A program made the position numbers and the translations under genes. DNA of 41,015 bases, taken from positions 1-41,015 of the forward strand of contig JANXZN010000371.1 of NCBI GenBank assembly GCA_025355545.1, written 5' to 3'. The notes beneath the pieces are model-generated. The model saw only the letters and a list, made by a program, of their open reading frames with translations. It did no database searches and was not told the DNA's origin. The DNA is from Rhizobacter sp. Lineage in GTDB: Bacteria; Pseudomonadota; Gammaproteobacteria; Burkholderiales; Burkholderiaceae_C. The stretch's first letter is position 1, and each line of letters opens with the position of its first letter. Shown here piece by piece: positions 16,559 to 24,619 of the stretch.

Positions 16559-17376
16559 GCCGGGTGCGGCTCGCTCTGAAGCAGGCGCCGACGCTGCGCG
16601 TCGATCTGCGCGGCGTGACGCCGGCGGCACTGGCCGGCTTGACGCCGGCGCAGATCGAGCGGCTGACGTTGACGCATGGCATGCAGACGCTGCCGCTCGC
16701 CGAGTTCTTCACGGTCGCCTGCGACGACGCGCCCGACGCCGGCGGCGAACTGATGTTCGAAGGCGACCTGTCGCGCTTCGACCGCATCGGCTGGCAGCTC
16801 GCCGGCGGGCGCATCGTCGTCGCCGGGCCGGCGGGCGACTACGTCGGCGCCTGCATGAGCGCCGGCGACGTGCAGGTGCAGGGCCACGCCGGGGTGCTGG
16901 CGGCTTGCGAGATGGCGGGCGGCACGTTGACCGTCGACGGCGATGTCGGCGACCACGCCGCGAGCAGCCTGCCCGGCAGCATGGACGGCATGCGCGGCGG
17001 CACGCTGATCGTGCGCGGCCGTGCCGGTGACCGGTTCGCGGATCGGATGCGGCGCGGCAGCGCGCTGGTGTTCGGCGATGTCGGCGACTTCCTGGCGTCG
17101 CGGCTGGTCGCCGGCACGATCGCGATCGGCGGCCAGGCCGGCGCCCACGTCGGCTACGGCATGCGGCGCGGCAGCGTCGTGTTTGCAGGCGGCGGGCCTC
17201 GCGTGGGGCCGACCTTCGTGCCGGCGCTCGCCGACGCGGCGGTCGCGTGGCAGCTGCTCGCGCGCGACCTCGCCCGTCACGGCGGGCCGTTCGCCGGCCT
17301 GCCGGCGCGGCGTTTCATGCGTCACCTCGGCGACTTGTCGGTGGACGGCCGGGGCGAGCTGATCCTCGCCGCGTAG
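16555..17376 (+). CDS. fhcC: Formyltransferase/hydrolase complex subunit C
   Basis: FhcC is the beta-helix subunit related to the C-terminal domain of glutamate synthase and to FwdC. The 273-residue protein shows repeated glycine-rich turns of the type GGxLxVxGDVGDxxxxxMxGG between residues 80 and 220, which build the helix. It has no catalytic residues of its own and is thought to hold the complex together. It overlaps fhcD by an ATGA and ends in TAG, 56 bp ahead of fae2. In this cluster the order is B-A-D-C. Confidence 0.95.
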   Translation: MSRVRLALKQAPTLRVDLRGVTPAALAGLTPAQIERLTLTHGMQTLPLAEFFTVACDDAPDAGGELMFEGDLSRFDRIGWQLAGGRIVVAGPAGDYVGACMSAGDVQVQGHAGVLAACEMAGGTLTVDGDVGDHAASSLPGSMDGMRGGTLIVRGRAGDRFADRMRRGSALVFGDVGDFLASRLVAGTIAIGGQAGAHVGYGMRRGSVVFAGGGPRVGPTFVPALADAAVAWQLLARDLARHGGPFAGLPARRFMRHLGDLSVDGRGELILAA

Positions 17377-17414
17377 GCTCGCGCCCGGGGTGCCGCGCAG
17401 CGTCGAAGATGCAA

Positions 17415-17424
17415 TTTCATGAAA
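17415..17424. promoter_or_regulatory. Palindrome TTTCATGAAA before fae2
   Basis: A perfect 10-bp palindrome lies 9-18 bases before the fae2 ATG and overlaps the AAAGG ribosome-binding site. It could be an operator or a translational element, or chance. The same TTCATGAA core occurs upstream of pqqA. Confidence 0.3.
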
Positions 17425-17432
17425 GGTCCACG

Positions 17433-17966
17433 ATGAGCAACGACTACCTCTTCCACGCCGGCGAGGCGACGGTGCTGGCCCGCGACGGCCAGTTCACCGA
17501 TGCGATGCCCGAGATCCTGATCGGCCGCACCAGCGGCCCGGTCGGCCAGGCCTTCGCCAACATGATGGCGCAGAGCAAGGGCCATACCGCGATGTTCGCG
17601 ATCCGTGCCTGCAACCAGCTGGTGCGGCCGGCGACGATCGTCGTGCCCAAGGTCACCTTGAAAGATTTCGCCAACATCGACCTGTTCGGCGGCGTGGTGC
17701 AGAGCGCGACCGCCGATGCCGTCATCGATTGCGTGATCGAGGGCATCATCCCGAAGGCCATCGCCAACGAGCTGTGCATCATCAGCCTGGTCTGGATCGA
17801 CCCGCGCTGCGCCAAGGATTCGAACCTCGACAAGGCGGACATGTATCGCACCAACCACGAGGCGACCAAGCTCGCGATCCGCCGCGCGCTGAACGACGAG
17901 CCGTCGATCGACGAGCTGATCGCGAACCGCCACAGGATCAAGCACGACATGGACGACTGGTCCTGA
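17433..17966 (+). CDS. fae2: Divergent Fae homologue (Fae2 type)
   Basis: This 177-residue protein is clearly a Fae relative (GPVGQAFANMMAQSKGHTAMFAI, ATIVVPKVTLKDFANIDLFGGVVQ, and the C-terminal NHEATKLAIRRALN), but differs from the main Fae at the key site. Where Fae has AHIDLIIG, this protein has AMPEILIG, so the proposed catalytic His is Met, and an extra residue sits between DG and this point. The LVWIDP segment replaces FIHW. It may bind H4MPT or formaldehyde without catalysing the same condensation, or do so by other residues. It follows fhcC by 56 bp with an AAAGG ribosome-binding site and is two bases before pabBC, so it is likely in the same transcript. Confidence 0.9.
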   Translation: MSNDYLFHAGEATVLARDGQFTDAMPEILIGRTSGPVGQAFANMMAQSKGHTAMFAIRACNQLVRPATIVVPKVTLKDFANIDLFGGVVQSATADAVIDCVIEGIIPKAIANELCIISLVWIDPRCAKDSNLDKADMYRTNHEATKLAIRRALNDEPSIDELIANRHRIKHDMDDWS

Positions 17967-17968
17967 CC

Positions 17969-19813
17969 ATGGACTGCGTTGCGCTGCTGGACGACCGCGC
18001 CGCGACCCGCGCGCGGCCCAGCGGCCGTTTATACGAAAGCTTCGAGCGCGAGCACCGCTGCGCCGACCCGGCGCAGCTCGATGCGATCTGGGCGCAGGTC
18101 GATGCCGACCAGCGTCGCGGCCTGTACGCGGTCCTGCTCGCCGACTACGAGTGGGGCACGAAGCTGCTGAAGGCCGGCGTCAGGCCGGGCGACGCTTCGG
18201 CGTTGCGGGTGCTGATGTTCCGCACGCTGAGGCGTTTGTCGCGTGACGAGGTCGATGCCTGGCTGGCCGAGCGCGATGCGTCGGGCGCCGACGAAGCGGC
18301 GGGCGTGATGGATCTGCAGCCCAGCGTCGACCGCGCCGAGTTCACGCGCGCGATCGAGGCGATCCACGAGGCGATTCGGGCCGGCGAAACCTACCAGGTC
18401 AACTACACCTACCGCATGAACGGTGCGGCCTTCGGTGCGCCGGTCGCGCTGTACCGCCGCCTGCGCGCGCGCCAGCCGGTCGACTACGGCGCCTTCATCG
18501 CGCTGCCGGGTGGCGGTGCGGTCACGCACGTGTTGTCACTCTCGCCCGAACTGTTCCTGCGTCACGAAGCCGGCCTGTTGACCGCGCGGCCGATGAAAGG
18601 CACCGCCGCGCGCGTCGCCGCGCCCGAGAGCGACAGCGAATCGGCACGCCTGCTCGCGATCGATGTGAAGAACCGCGCCGAGAACCTGATGATCGTCGAC
18701 CTGCTGCGCAACGACCTGGGCCGGCTCGCGCAGACCGGCTCGGTGCACGTGCCCGCGCTGTTCGCGATCGAGCCCTATGCCACGGTGTTCCAGATGACCT
18801 CGACCGTCCAGGCGCAGATCCGCCCCGAGGTGGGCATGCCGGAGCTGCTGCGCGCGGTGTTCCCGTGCGGCTCGATCACCGGCGCGCCCAAGCACCACAC
18901 GATGGAGCTGATCGCCGGCCTCGAGAGCACGCCGCGTGGGCTGTACTGCGGCGCGATCGGCTGGGTCGACGCGCCGCAGGGCGACGCCCGCGTCGGCGCC
19001 TTCTGCCTGTCGGTGGCGATCCGGACGTTGACGCTGGGCGCCGCGGTCGCGGGCTTGCGCGCGCTGCGCCTCGGCGTCGGCGCCGGCATCGTGAGCGACA
19101 GCCGCGCCGACGACGAGTTCGATGAATGCCGCCTGAAGGCGCGCTTCCTGACCGGCCTGGACCCGGGCTTCGAGCTGTTCGAGACCATGCTGTGGACGCC
19201 GGGGCAGGGCGTGAGGCATCTGGCGCGTCACCTGGCGCGCCTGGAGCACAGTGCGCGGGTGCTCGGGTTCGAGTTCGATCGCGCGGCGTTGCTCGCGACG
19301 CTGGACGCGTTCGCGCGTGGCGCCGCGGTCGTCACGCGGCTGCGCCTCGCGCTGGCCCACGACGGGCGCATCGGCCTCGCGCACGCGCCGCTGGCAGCGC
19401 TGCCGGGCTGGCCGGTCAAGCTGCTGGTCGACGAACACGCGTTGGCCGAGCCCAATCCGCTGACGGCGCACAAGACCACGCTGCGCCGTCGCTACGACGC
19501 CGGTGTGCGCGCTGCCGACCGCGCCGGCGCGTTCGACACCTTGTTCTTCAACGGCGCGGAGCGGCTGGTCGAAGGCGGCCGCAGCAACGTCTTCGTTCGG
19601 CTCGACGGCCGCTGGTGGACGCCGCCTTTGTCCGACGGCGCCTTGCCCGGCGTGATGCGCGGCGCGCTGCTGGTCGATCCGGCCTGGAACGCGCGCGAGC
19701 GCAGCCTGACCCGCGCCGATCTCGGGCGCGCCGAGGCCGTCGTCGTCTGCAATGCGCTGCGCGGGGCACTGCCGGCCGAACTCGCGACCTTGCCGCGGCA
19801 CTTTGCGGCATGA
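17969..19813 (+). CDS. pabBC: PabB-PabC fusion: aminodeoxychorismate synthase component I / 4-amino-4-deoxychorismate lyase
   Basis: The protein (614 aa) joins a chorismate-binding PabB domain (residues ~1-390; LTARPMKGTAARV near 205, IVSDSRADDEFDECRLKA near 370) to a PLP-dependent PabC domain (~395-614; FETMLW, HKTTLRRRYDAG, LVEGGRSNVFVR). Together with a glutamine amidotransferase it makes 4-aminobenzoate. 4-Aminobenzoate is needed for folate and is also the arylamine precursor of H4MPT, so its place between fae2 and a HAD gene in an H4MPT region makes sense. The glutaminase subunit PabA is not in the window. The start lies two bases after fae2 and the stop overlaps the HAD gene by 4 nt. 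Confidence 0.92.
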   Translation: MDCVALLDDRAATRARPSGRLYESFEREHRCADPAQLDAIWAQVDADQRRGLYAVLLADYEWGTKLLKAGVRPGDASALRVLMFRTLRRLSRDEVDAWLAERDASGADEAAGVMDLQPSVDRAEFTRAIEAIHEAIRAGETYQVNYTYRMNGAAFGAPVALYRRLRARQPVDYGAFIALPGGGAVTHVLSLSPELFLRHEAGLLTARPMKGTAARVAAPESDSESARLLAIDVKNRAENLMIVDLLRNDLGRLAQTGSVHVPALFAIEPYATVFQMTSTVQAQIRPEVGMPELLRAVFPCGSITGAPKHHTMELIAGLESTPRGLYCGAIGWVDAPQGDARVGAFCLSVAIRTLTLGAAVAGLRALRLGVGAGIVSDSRADDEFDECRLKARFLTGLDPGFELFETMLWTPGQGVRHLARHLARLEHSARVLGFEFDRAALLATLDAFARGAAVVTRLRLALAHDGRIGLAHAPLAALPGWPVKLLVDEHALAEPNPLTAHKTTLRRRYDAGVRAADRAGAFDTLFFNGAERLVEGGRSNVFVRLDGRWWTPPLSDGALPGVMRGALLVDPAWNARERSLTRADLGRAEAVVVCNALRGALPAELATLPRHFAA

Positions 19814-20490
19814 GACTCGCGCTGTTCGATCTCGACCACACGCTGATCCCGTTCGACAGCGGCATGGCCTGGACGCATTTCCTGATCGAGCGCGGCGCCC
19901 TGCCCGCCGCCGCCGAGGCAACCTACCTCGAGCACTGCCGGCAGTACGTGGCCGGCACGCTCGACATCCATGCGATGCACTTCGCCAGCGTCGCCCCGCT
20001 GGCGCGCGTCCCGCGCGCGCAGCTGGCGCAATGGACGGGCGAGTTCGGGGCGGCGTTGCGCGCGCGCGTGCCCGCCGACATGCACGCGCTGGTGCAGCGC
20101 CACCTCGCGGCCGGCGACCTGTGCGCGGTCGTCACCGCGACCACGCGTTTCATCGCCGAACCCTGCGCGCGCCTGTTCGGCGTGCTGCACGTGGTCGCCA
20201 CCGAGGCCGCGACGGTGGACGGCACGCCGGGCGGCGCGCTGACCGGCGAGATCGACGGCCTGCCGTGCTATCGCGAGCACAAGGTCACGCGCGTGCGACA
20301 GTGGCTGGCGCAGCAGGCGCCGGCTGGCGCCGCGGCGCTCGATGCGTTCGAGCGCAGCTGGTTCTATTCGGATTCGACCAGCGACCTGCCCTTGCTGAGC
20401 GCGGTGTCGGACCCTGTCGCCGTGCGTCCGGACGCGGGCTTGCGTCGACACGCGCTGCAGTCGGGCTGGCTGATCGTCGATCCGGCCTGA
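19810..20490 (+). CDS. HAD-IB family hydrolase (SerB-like)
   Basis: A 226-residue HAD phosphatase: FDLDHTLIPFDSG gives the nucleophile Asp motif, CAVVTATTRFIAEP near 110 gives motif II, and WFYSDSTSDLPLLSAV near 185 gives the acidic motif. The IB subtype includes phosphoserine phosphatase and similar small-molecule phosphatases. The substrate is unknown. Coupling to pabBC by an ATGA overlap hints at a phosphate-removal step in pterin or aminobenzoate metabolism, though such pairs are also seen in general betaproteobacterial genomes. A strong hairpin sits on its stop codon. Confidence 0.85.
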   Translation: MRLALFDLDHTLIPFDSGMAWTHFLIERGALPAAAEATYLEHCRQYVAGTLDIHAMHFASVAPLARVPRAQLAQWTGEFGAALRARVPADMHALVQRHLAAGDLCAVVTATTRFIAEPCARLFGVLHVVATEAATVDGTPGGALTGEIDGLPCYREHKVTRVRQWLAQQAPAGAAALDAFERSWFYSDSTSDLPLLSAVSDPVAVRPDAGLRRHALQSGWLIVDPA

Positions 20491-20516
20491 GGCCGGTCAG
20501 TCGGGGCGACTGACCG
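20482..20516. terminator. Paired hairpins between convergent genes (probable bidirectional terminator)
   Basis: CCGGCC-TGA-GGCCGG (20482-20496) is followed by a 10-bp perfect stem CGGTCAGTCG/CGACTGACCG around a GGG loop (20494-20516). They lie across the stops of the HAD and peptidase genes, which face each other. No T-run follows, so termination would rely on stem strength or Rho. The two stems overlap, so only one can form at a time. Confidence 0.5.
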
Positions 20517-21189
20517 AGTCGCTGCGTTCGTTTCGCGTCGTCGCCTGAGGGTCGGCCGACCATTGCGCGTCGGCGGCGCGCAGCGCTGCGAGCCGCTTGC
20601 GCGTGCCCGGATGGGTGGCCGTGTCGAGGCTCGTGCCCAGGTGCATGAAGGCCGTGACCGCGTCCCGCGACGTCCCGCCGAGCGCGTGCAGCGTGTGCAA
20701 CGCGTAGGCGTCGGCCTCGATCTCCTGCCGATGTGCGAGCCCGGAGCCATCGCGCCCCAGCAGCGCCGCCACCGGCTCGGTCTGATCCGGGGTGACGGCG
20801 CCCGGAACCCACTTCTGGTAAAGGTGCTGGGTCTGCTCCCAGTGGCCCAGCTCGATGTGGCCGAGTTCGTGCGCGAGGATGAACAGTCGCTCGCCTTCGC
20901 CGAGGTCGGCCAGCGATTCGTTCGCCAGCACGACGCGACCTTGCAGCGTCTCGGCGACGGTCTCGCCCTCGATCACGCGCAGTTCCACCGGGTGCCTGAG
21001 TCCGAGTGCGCGCGCCAGGGTCTCGAAGCTGACGCGCACGGTTCGGGCGCGCACGCTGCTCGGGTCGGCGGCACTCGCGTGGTCCAGCCGCGCCAGTTGC
21101 GAACGCGCCAGCACGCCGAGAATGCCCTCGTCGGCGTGGGCCGCCGGGCCGGTGAACAGCAGAGCGAGTGTGACGATCCACCAGCGCAT
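20497..21189 (-). CDS. Secreted M48-like zinc metallopeptidase
   Basis: A 230-residue protein with an N-terminal signal peptide (MRWWIVTLALLFTGPAAHA, cleavage after AHA), then a small peptidase domain with the HELGHIELGHW zinc motif near residue 108 and a downstream Glu-rich EIEADAYALHTLH helix near 152 that supplies the third ligand. This is the layout of BepA/LoiP-like M48 periplasmic peptidases, but without the TPR tail of BepA. It would act in the periplasm on misfolded proteins. I start it at ATG 21189, eight bases after GGGAG; the GTG at 21204 has no such site. A textbook sigma-54 promoter lies just upstream, which is unusual for a quality-control peptidase and ties it to the island's regulation. 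Confidence 0.85.
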   Translation of the reverse strand: MRWWIVTLALLFTGPAAHADEGILGVLARSQLARLDHASAADPSSVRARTVRVSFETLARALGLRHPVELRVIEGETVAETLQGRVVLANESLADLGEGERLFILAHELGHIELGHWEQTQHLYQKWVPGAVTPDQTEPVAALLGRDGSGLAHRQEIEADAYALHTLHALGGTSRDAVTAFMHLGTSLDTATHPGTRKRLAALRAADAQWSADPQATTRNERSDSVSRPD

Positions 21190-21237
21190 GTCGAATGCTC
21201 CCACAGCGCGGCAGGGGTCGACCGTTGAGTGGTGCAG

Positions 21238-21254
21238 TGCAACAATCGTGCCAG
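21238..21254 (-). promoter_or_regulatory. Sigma-54 (-24/-12) promoter for the zinc peptidase
   Basis: On the minus strand the sequence CTGGCACGATTGTTGCA fits every position of the consensus YTGGCACGRNNNTTGCW. The predicted start of transcription is near 21227, leaving a 38-nt leader with a GGGAG ribosome-binding site. Confidence 0.75.
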
Positions 21255-21255
21255 A

Positions 21256-21275
21256 AATACGGGTTAACCCGTATT
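21256..21275. repeat. Perfect 20-bp palindrome AATACGGGTTAACCCGTATT
   Basis: The palindrome lies one base upstream of the sigma-54 promoter and seven bases past the response-regulator stop (minus strand). It can fold as an 8-bp stem with a TTAA loop followed by TTTC, a weak terminator for the two-component genes. Its two-fold symmetry and location also suit a protein-binding site that could block or assist the promoter. Confidence 0.6.
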
Positions 21276-21282
21276 CTCGGAA

Positions 21283-21912
21283 TCAGGTTTCGATCAGGCC
21301 CCAGTGCAGCGCCACCAGCGTCAGCTCCGACTGGTTGCTGGCGCCGAGCTTCTGCTTGACGCGGAACAAGTGGGTGCCGACGGTGCTGGGCGACAGCTTC
21401 AGGTTGTCGGCGATCTGCGCGACGCTAAGCCCGCGCGCCAACTGCACGAACACCGAGAACTCGCGCTCGCTCAGGGTGGCGGCCGGGCTCGTCTCGCCGC
21501 GTACCTCGGCGACGGCGAGCGCCTGGGCGGTGTGCGCATCCACGTAGGGGCGGTTGGCCGCGACCGCGGTGACTGCGGCTATCAAGGCCTCGGGCGCGCT
21601 GCGCTTGGCCAGGTAGCCGAGCGCACCGGCGCGCAGCACGCGCCGCGGATGGGCCGTGTCTTCGTGCGCCGACAGCGCGAGGATGCGGGCCTTCGGGTCC
21701 TGCGCGAGCAGCCGCCGCACGGCTTCCAGCCCGCCCATGCCGGGCATCGACAAGTCCATCACGACCACATCGGGCCGCACGCGTGCGTAGTCGGCGCAGG
21801 CCTGTTCGCCGGTGTCGGCCTCGGCCACGACCTCGACCTGGGCGTCGGCCAGCAGCATGCGAAAGCCCATGCGCACCAGCGCATGGTCGTCGACGAGCAT
21901 GACGCGGATCAT
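21283..21912 (-). CDS. NarL/LuxR-type response regulator
   Basis: The 209-residue protein has a receiver domain (LVDDHALVRMG, phospho-acceptor Asp in VVVMDLSMPGMGG near residue 54, Lys in GYLAKRSAP near 104) and a C-terminal LuxR-type helix-turn-helix (LSVAQIADNLKLSPSTVGTHLFRVKQKL, ~165-192). The start overlaps the kinase stop as ATGA, so the pair is coupled. Regulators of this type control PQQ alcohol dehydrogenase and pqq genes in Pseudomonas (AgmR/ErbR group), and this one stands next to pqqABCDE, so control of PQQ or methanol genes is a fair inference. Confidence 0.92.
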   Translation of the reverse strand: MIRVMLVDDHALVRMGFRMLLADAQVEVVAEADTGEQACADYARVRPDVVVMDLSMPGMGGLEAVRRLLAQDPKARILALSAHEDTAHPRRVLRAGALGYLAKRSAPEALIAAVTAVAANRPYVDAHTAQALAVAEVRGETSPAATLSEREFSVFVQLARGLSVAQIADNLKLSPSTVGTHLFRVKQKLGASNQSELTLVALHWGLIET

Positions 21913-23288
21913 GCGGCCCGCGCCACGGCAAGCGTGGCAGGCGCTGCCGCTTCCAGCGGCAGCCGGACTTGCAGTTCCACACCCCGCGGCGCGCGGTCGG
22001 CGACGTGGAACGTGCCGCCGAGGCCCTCGGTGCGCTCGGCCAGCCAGCGCAGGCCGTGGTGACCGCTGGCCGGCGGGTCGGCAGGCAGGCCCTGGCCATC
22101 GTCGATGACGCTGAGCAACGCCGCGTCGGCATCGCGCCGCAGTTCGACGCGGATGTGCGTGGCGCGGCCGTGGCGCAGCGCGTTGGTCATGCCCTCCTGC
22201 GCGCCGCGGTACAGCGCGAGTGCGGCATCGCCGCCCAGCCGGGCATCGATGAGCTCGACCTGCAGGTCGATGGTCACGCTGGGCTGGCTGCGCCGCGTGC
22301 GCTCGACCAAATCGGCGAGTGCGTCGGCGAGGCCGAAGTTGTCGAGCACCAGCGGCGCGAGCCGCGGGATGATGCCCTGCATCGCCTCGTACAGCCGCGA
22401 GGACTCGTCGGCGATCGTTCGCGCCGCCTGTTCGGCCTGGGTGTCGAGCCCGCGCACGCGCTGCGCGATCGAGACCGCCATGCTGTGCATCGCGGTGACC
22501 GACTGGCCGAGTTCGTCGTGCAGTTCGTGCGCGATCAGGCGCCGCTCCTGTTCGAGCTGGCGCTCGATCCAGCGCGTCAGCTCGCGGTTGTCGGACAGTC
22601 GGCTCTCGGCCAGTGCGGCGCGGCGTTCGGTCTCGATGTTCTGGCGCAGCCTGCCGACCATCCGGTTGAACGCGGCGCCGATCAACGCGGCCTCGGTGCC
22701 GGCCAGCGGCGGCAGCGCGGCGTCGAAGCGGCCCGCCTCCAGCGCCTCCAGCGCGCCGACGATCTGGCCGAACGGCCGCAGCGTGCGCCCGACCAGCCAG
22801 AACACGAGCGCGTTGACGACGACCAGCAGCACCACCGCGCCGAAGGTGAGCACGAGCACGTAGTCCCAGGCGTCGACCGCGGCGCGCGAGGCGTTGGACT
22901 GCATCACCAGCTTGCCGCCGGGAAACGCGATCGACTGCATCGACGGCCGCGGCGCGATCAGCCGCTCGAACCAGTCGGGCGCATCGCGCCCGGCCTTGTA
23001 GGTCGAGGGCGGCGACCGGTACAGCTCCTGGCCCTGCGCGTCGAACAGCACGATCTCGTTGGAGCGCACCCGGCCGATGCCCTGCAGATAAGCCAAGATG
23101 GCCGGTGTGCCCTGCGCGGCGTAGAGCCAGGCGTTGCGTTGCAGCAGTTGCGTGGCGACCCGATTGGCCGCCACCACTTCTTCGTTCACCGACTCGCGCA
23201 TGCTGCGCAGCTGCAGCGCCAGCACGGCCGCAACGAACAGGATCGTCAGCGCACCGACGATCAGGTTGACCTTCAGGCGCAGCGTCAT
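21909..23288 (-). CDS. NarX/UhpB-type sensor histidine kinase
   Basis: A 459-residue membrane kinase: first membrane segment near residues 7-27, a periplasmic sensing loop of about 115 residues, second membrane segment near 146-168 (YVLVLTFGAVVLLVVVNALVFWLV), HAMP linker (LRPFGQIVGALEALEAGRF), a HisKA_3 phospho-acceptor helix RRLIAHELHDELGQS near 255, and a HATPase domain (MTNALRHGRA, VIDDGQGLPA, GLRWLAERTEGLGG). The ligand is unknown. It is divergent from pqqA across about 250 bp of regulatory DNA. I chose ATG 23288, directly before the hydrophobic segment; upstream codons add a Pro/Arg-rich stretch that looks untranslated. Confidence 0.92.
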   Translation of the reverse strand: MTLRLKVNLIVGALTILFVAAVLALQLRSMRESVNEEVVAANRVATQLLQRNAWLYAAQGTPAILAYLQGIGRVRSNEIVLFDAQGQELYRSPPSTYKAGRDAPDWFERLIAPRPSMQSIAFPGGKLVMQSNASRAAVDAWDYVLVLTFGAVVLLVVVNALVFWLVGRTLRPFGQIVGALEALEAGRFDAALPPLAGTEAALIGAAFNRMVGRLRQNIETERRAALAESRLSDNRELTRWIERQLEQERRLIAHELHDELGQSVTAMHSMAVSIAQRVRGLDTQAEQAARTIADESSRLYEAMQGIIPRLAPLVLDNFGLADALADLVERTRRSQPSVTIDLQVELIDARLGGDAALALYRGAQEGMTNALRHGRATHIRVELRRDADAALLSVIDDGQGLPADPPASGHHGLRWLAERTEGLGGTFHVADRAPRGVELQVRLPLEAAAPATLAVARAA

Positions 23289-23535
23289 GCCGTGGGCGAG
23301 GGCGGGTCGTCTCGGAGTGGAAGGGTGAGCACGCGCCCATGGTAGCGACCCGACTGCGCCCCACCCGTCGAAAGGGGGCTGACCCGCAGTGCGATTCATG
23401 AAAATCATGAGGCCCGAATCATGGCAGCGCCACTGGTGTGCGGCAGCGCCCGGGGGGACCATGCGGTGCGGGATGCGACGCGTGTCCCTGCGCAGGTCGA
23501 CCGGCCTGCGTGTCGTTCACTTCAGGAGACTGTTT
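23289..23535. promoter_or_regulatory. Divergent regulatory region, kinase / pqqA
   Basis: This gap should hold promoters for both the kinase and the pqq operon. Visible elements are three (T)TCATG(A/G) repeats at 23395-23424, including the palindrome TTCATGAA (23395-23402), and TGGCAGCGCCA at 23422-23432, which recurs before the ABC transporter. No -35/-10 pair stands out. AGGAG at 23524-23528 is the pqqA ribosome-binding site. Confidence 0.4.
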
Positions 23536-23610
23536 ATGCAATGGACCATTCCGACCGCCAGTGATTTCCGCTTCGGCTTCGAGATCACGATGTACGTCAG
23601 CGCACGCTGA
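23536..23610 (+). CDS. pqqA: PQQ precursor peptide PqqA
   Basis: A 24-residue peptide, too short for most gene callers (the track shows it only inside a longer frame). It ends in FGFEITMYVSAR, with the Glu and Tyr three residues apart that PqqE crosslinks to build the PQQ skeleton. The ATG sits behind AGGAG with good spacing. It is followed after 81 bp by pqqB, the standard order. A single copy is seen. Confidence 0.95.
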   Translation: MQWTIPTASDFRFGFEITMYVSAR

Positions 23611-23691
23611 CACCAACGGCGCCGGTGCCGCGCTCGCGCGTGGCGTCGGCGCCTTGCTCCAACCGACTCCTCTTTCCGCGCCTCCTGCACC

Positions 23692-24612
23692 GTGCGCATC
23701 AGCGTGCTCGGCTCAGCCGCGGGTGGCGGCTTTCCGCAATGGAACTGCAATTGCCGCAATTGCGCCGGTGTGCGCTCGGGCAGCGTGCGGTGCAAGCCGC
23801 GTACCCAATCCTCGATCTTCGTGCGACCCGACCACGCGCAGGACGGTGTGCTCTTCAACGCCTCGCCCGATGTCCTCGAACAGATTCGCGACCGGCCCGA
23901 ATTGCAACCCGCACGCGCGCTGCGCGATACGGCCATCGCCGGCGTCGTGCTGATGGACGGCCAGGTCGATCACGCGACCGGTCTGTTCATGCTGCGCGAG
24001 CGCAGCACTGCCCTGCCGCTGTGGTGCACCGATCCGGTAGCTGAAGACCTGAGCCAGGGCAACCCGATCCTGCGTGTGCTCGGCCACTACTGCGGGGTCG
24101 AGCGGCACCGGATCGCGCTCGACGGCACGCCGTTCCAGGTTCCCGGCGTGGCGGGCTTGAGCTTCAAGGCGCTGCCGCTGTCGAGCAAGCCGGCGCCGTA
24201 TTCGCCGCACCGCGAGCATCCGGTGGACGGTGACAACATCGGCATGCTGATCAGCGACACGACGCGCGGCGCGAGCGTCTTCTACGCACCCGGGCTGGGC
24301 GCGATCACGCCGCCGGTCCTCGATGCGATGGCCGGCGCCGACGCGGTGCTGGTCGACGGCACCTTCTGGACCGACGACGAGATGCCGCGCCTGGGCCTGG
24401 GCAGCAAGACTGCACGCGCGATCGGCCACCTGCCGCAGTCCGGCCCGGGCGGCATGATCGAGTGGCTCGCGAAGTTGCCCGAGCGCACGCGGCGCTGCCT
24501 GATCCACATCAACAACACCAACCCGATCCTCGACGAAGACTCCGACGAACGCGCGGTGCTGACGCGCGCGCGCATCGAGGTCTGTGAAGACGGCATGCTG
24601 ATCCAACTTTGA
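23692..24612 (+). CDS. pqqB: PqqB, metallo-beta-lactamase-fold PQQ biosynthesis protein
   Basis: The 306-residue protein has the PqqB marks: [19 protein letters not shown] at the start, [11 protein letters not shown] near residue 85, FYAPGLGAI near 197 and [11 protein letters not shown] near 265. PqqB is a metal-dependent hydroxylase-type enzyme that acts on the crosslinked Glu-Tyr intermediate before PqqC. It begins with GTG and has no clear ribosome-binding site, so expression may depend on pqqA translation. pqqC starts eight bases after its stop. Confidence 0.95.
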   Translation: MRISVLGSAAGGGFPQWNCNCRNCAGVRSGSVRCKPRTQSSIFVRPDHAQDGVLFNASPDVLEQIRDRPELQPARALRDTAIAGVVLMDGQVDHATGLFMLRERSTALPLWCTDPVAEDLSQGNPILRVLGHYCGVERHRIALDGTPFQVPGVAGLSFKALPLSSKPAPYSPHREHPVDGDNIGMLISDTTRGASVFYAPGLGAITPPVLDAMAGADAVLVDGTFWTDDEMPRLGLGSKTARAIGHLPQSGPGGMIEWLAKLPERTRRCLIHINNTNPILDEDSDERAVLTRARIEVCEDGMLIQL

Positions 24613-24619
24613 GGCCGCG

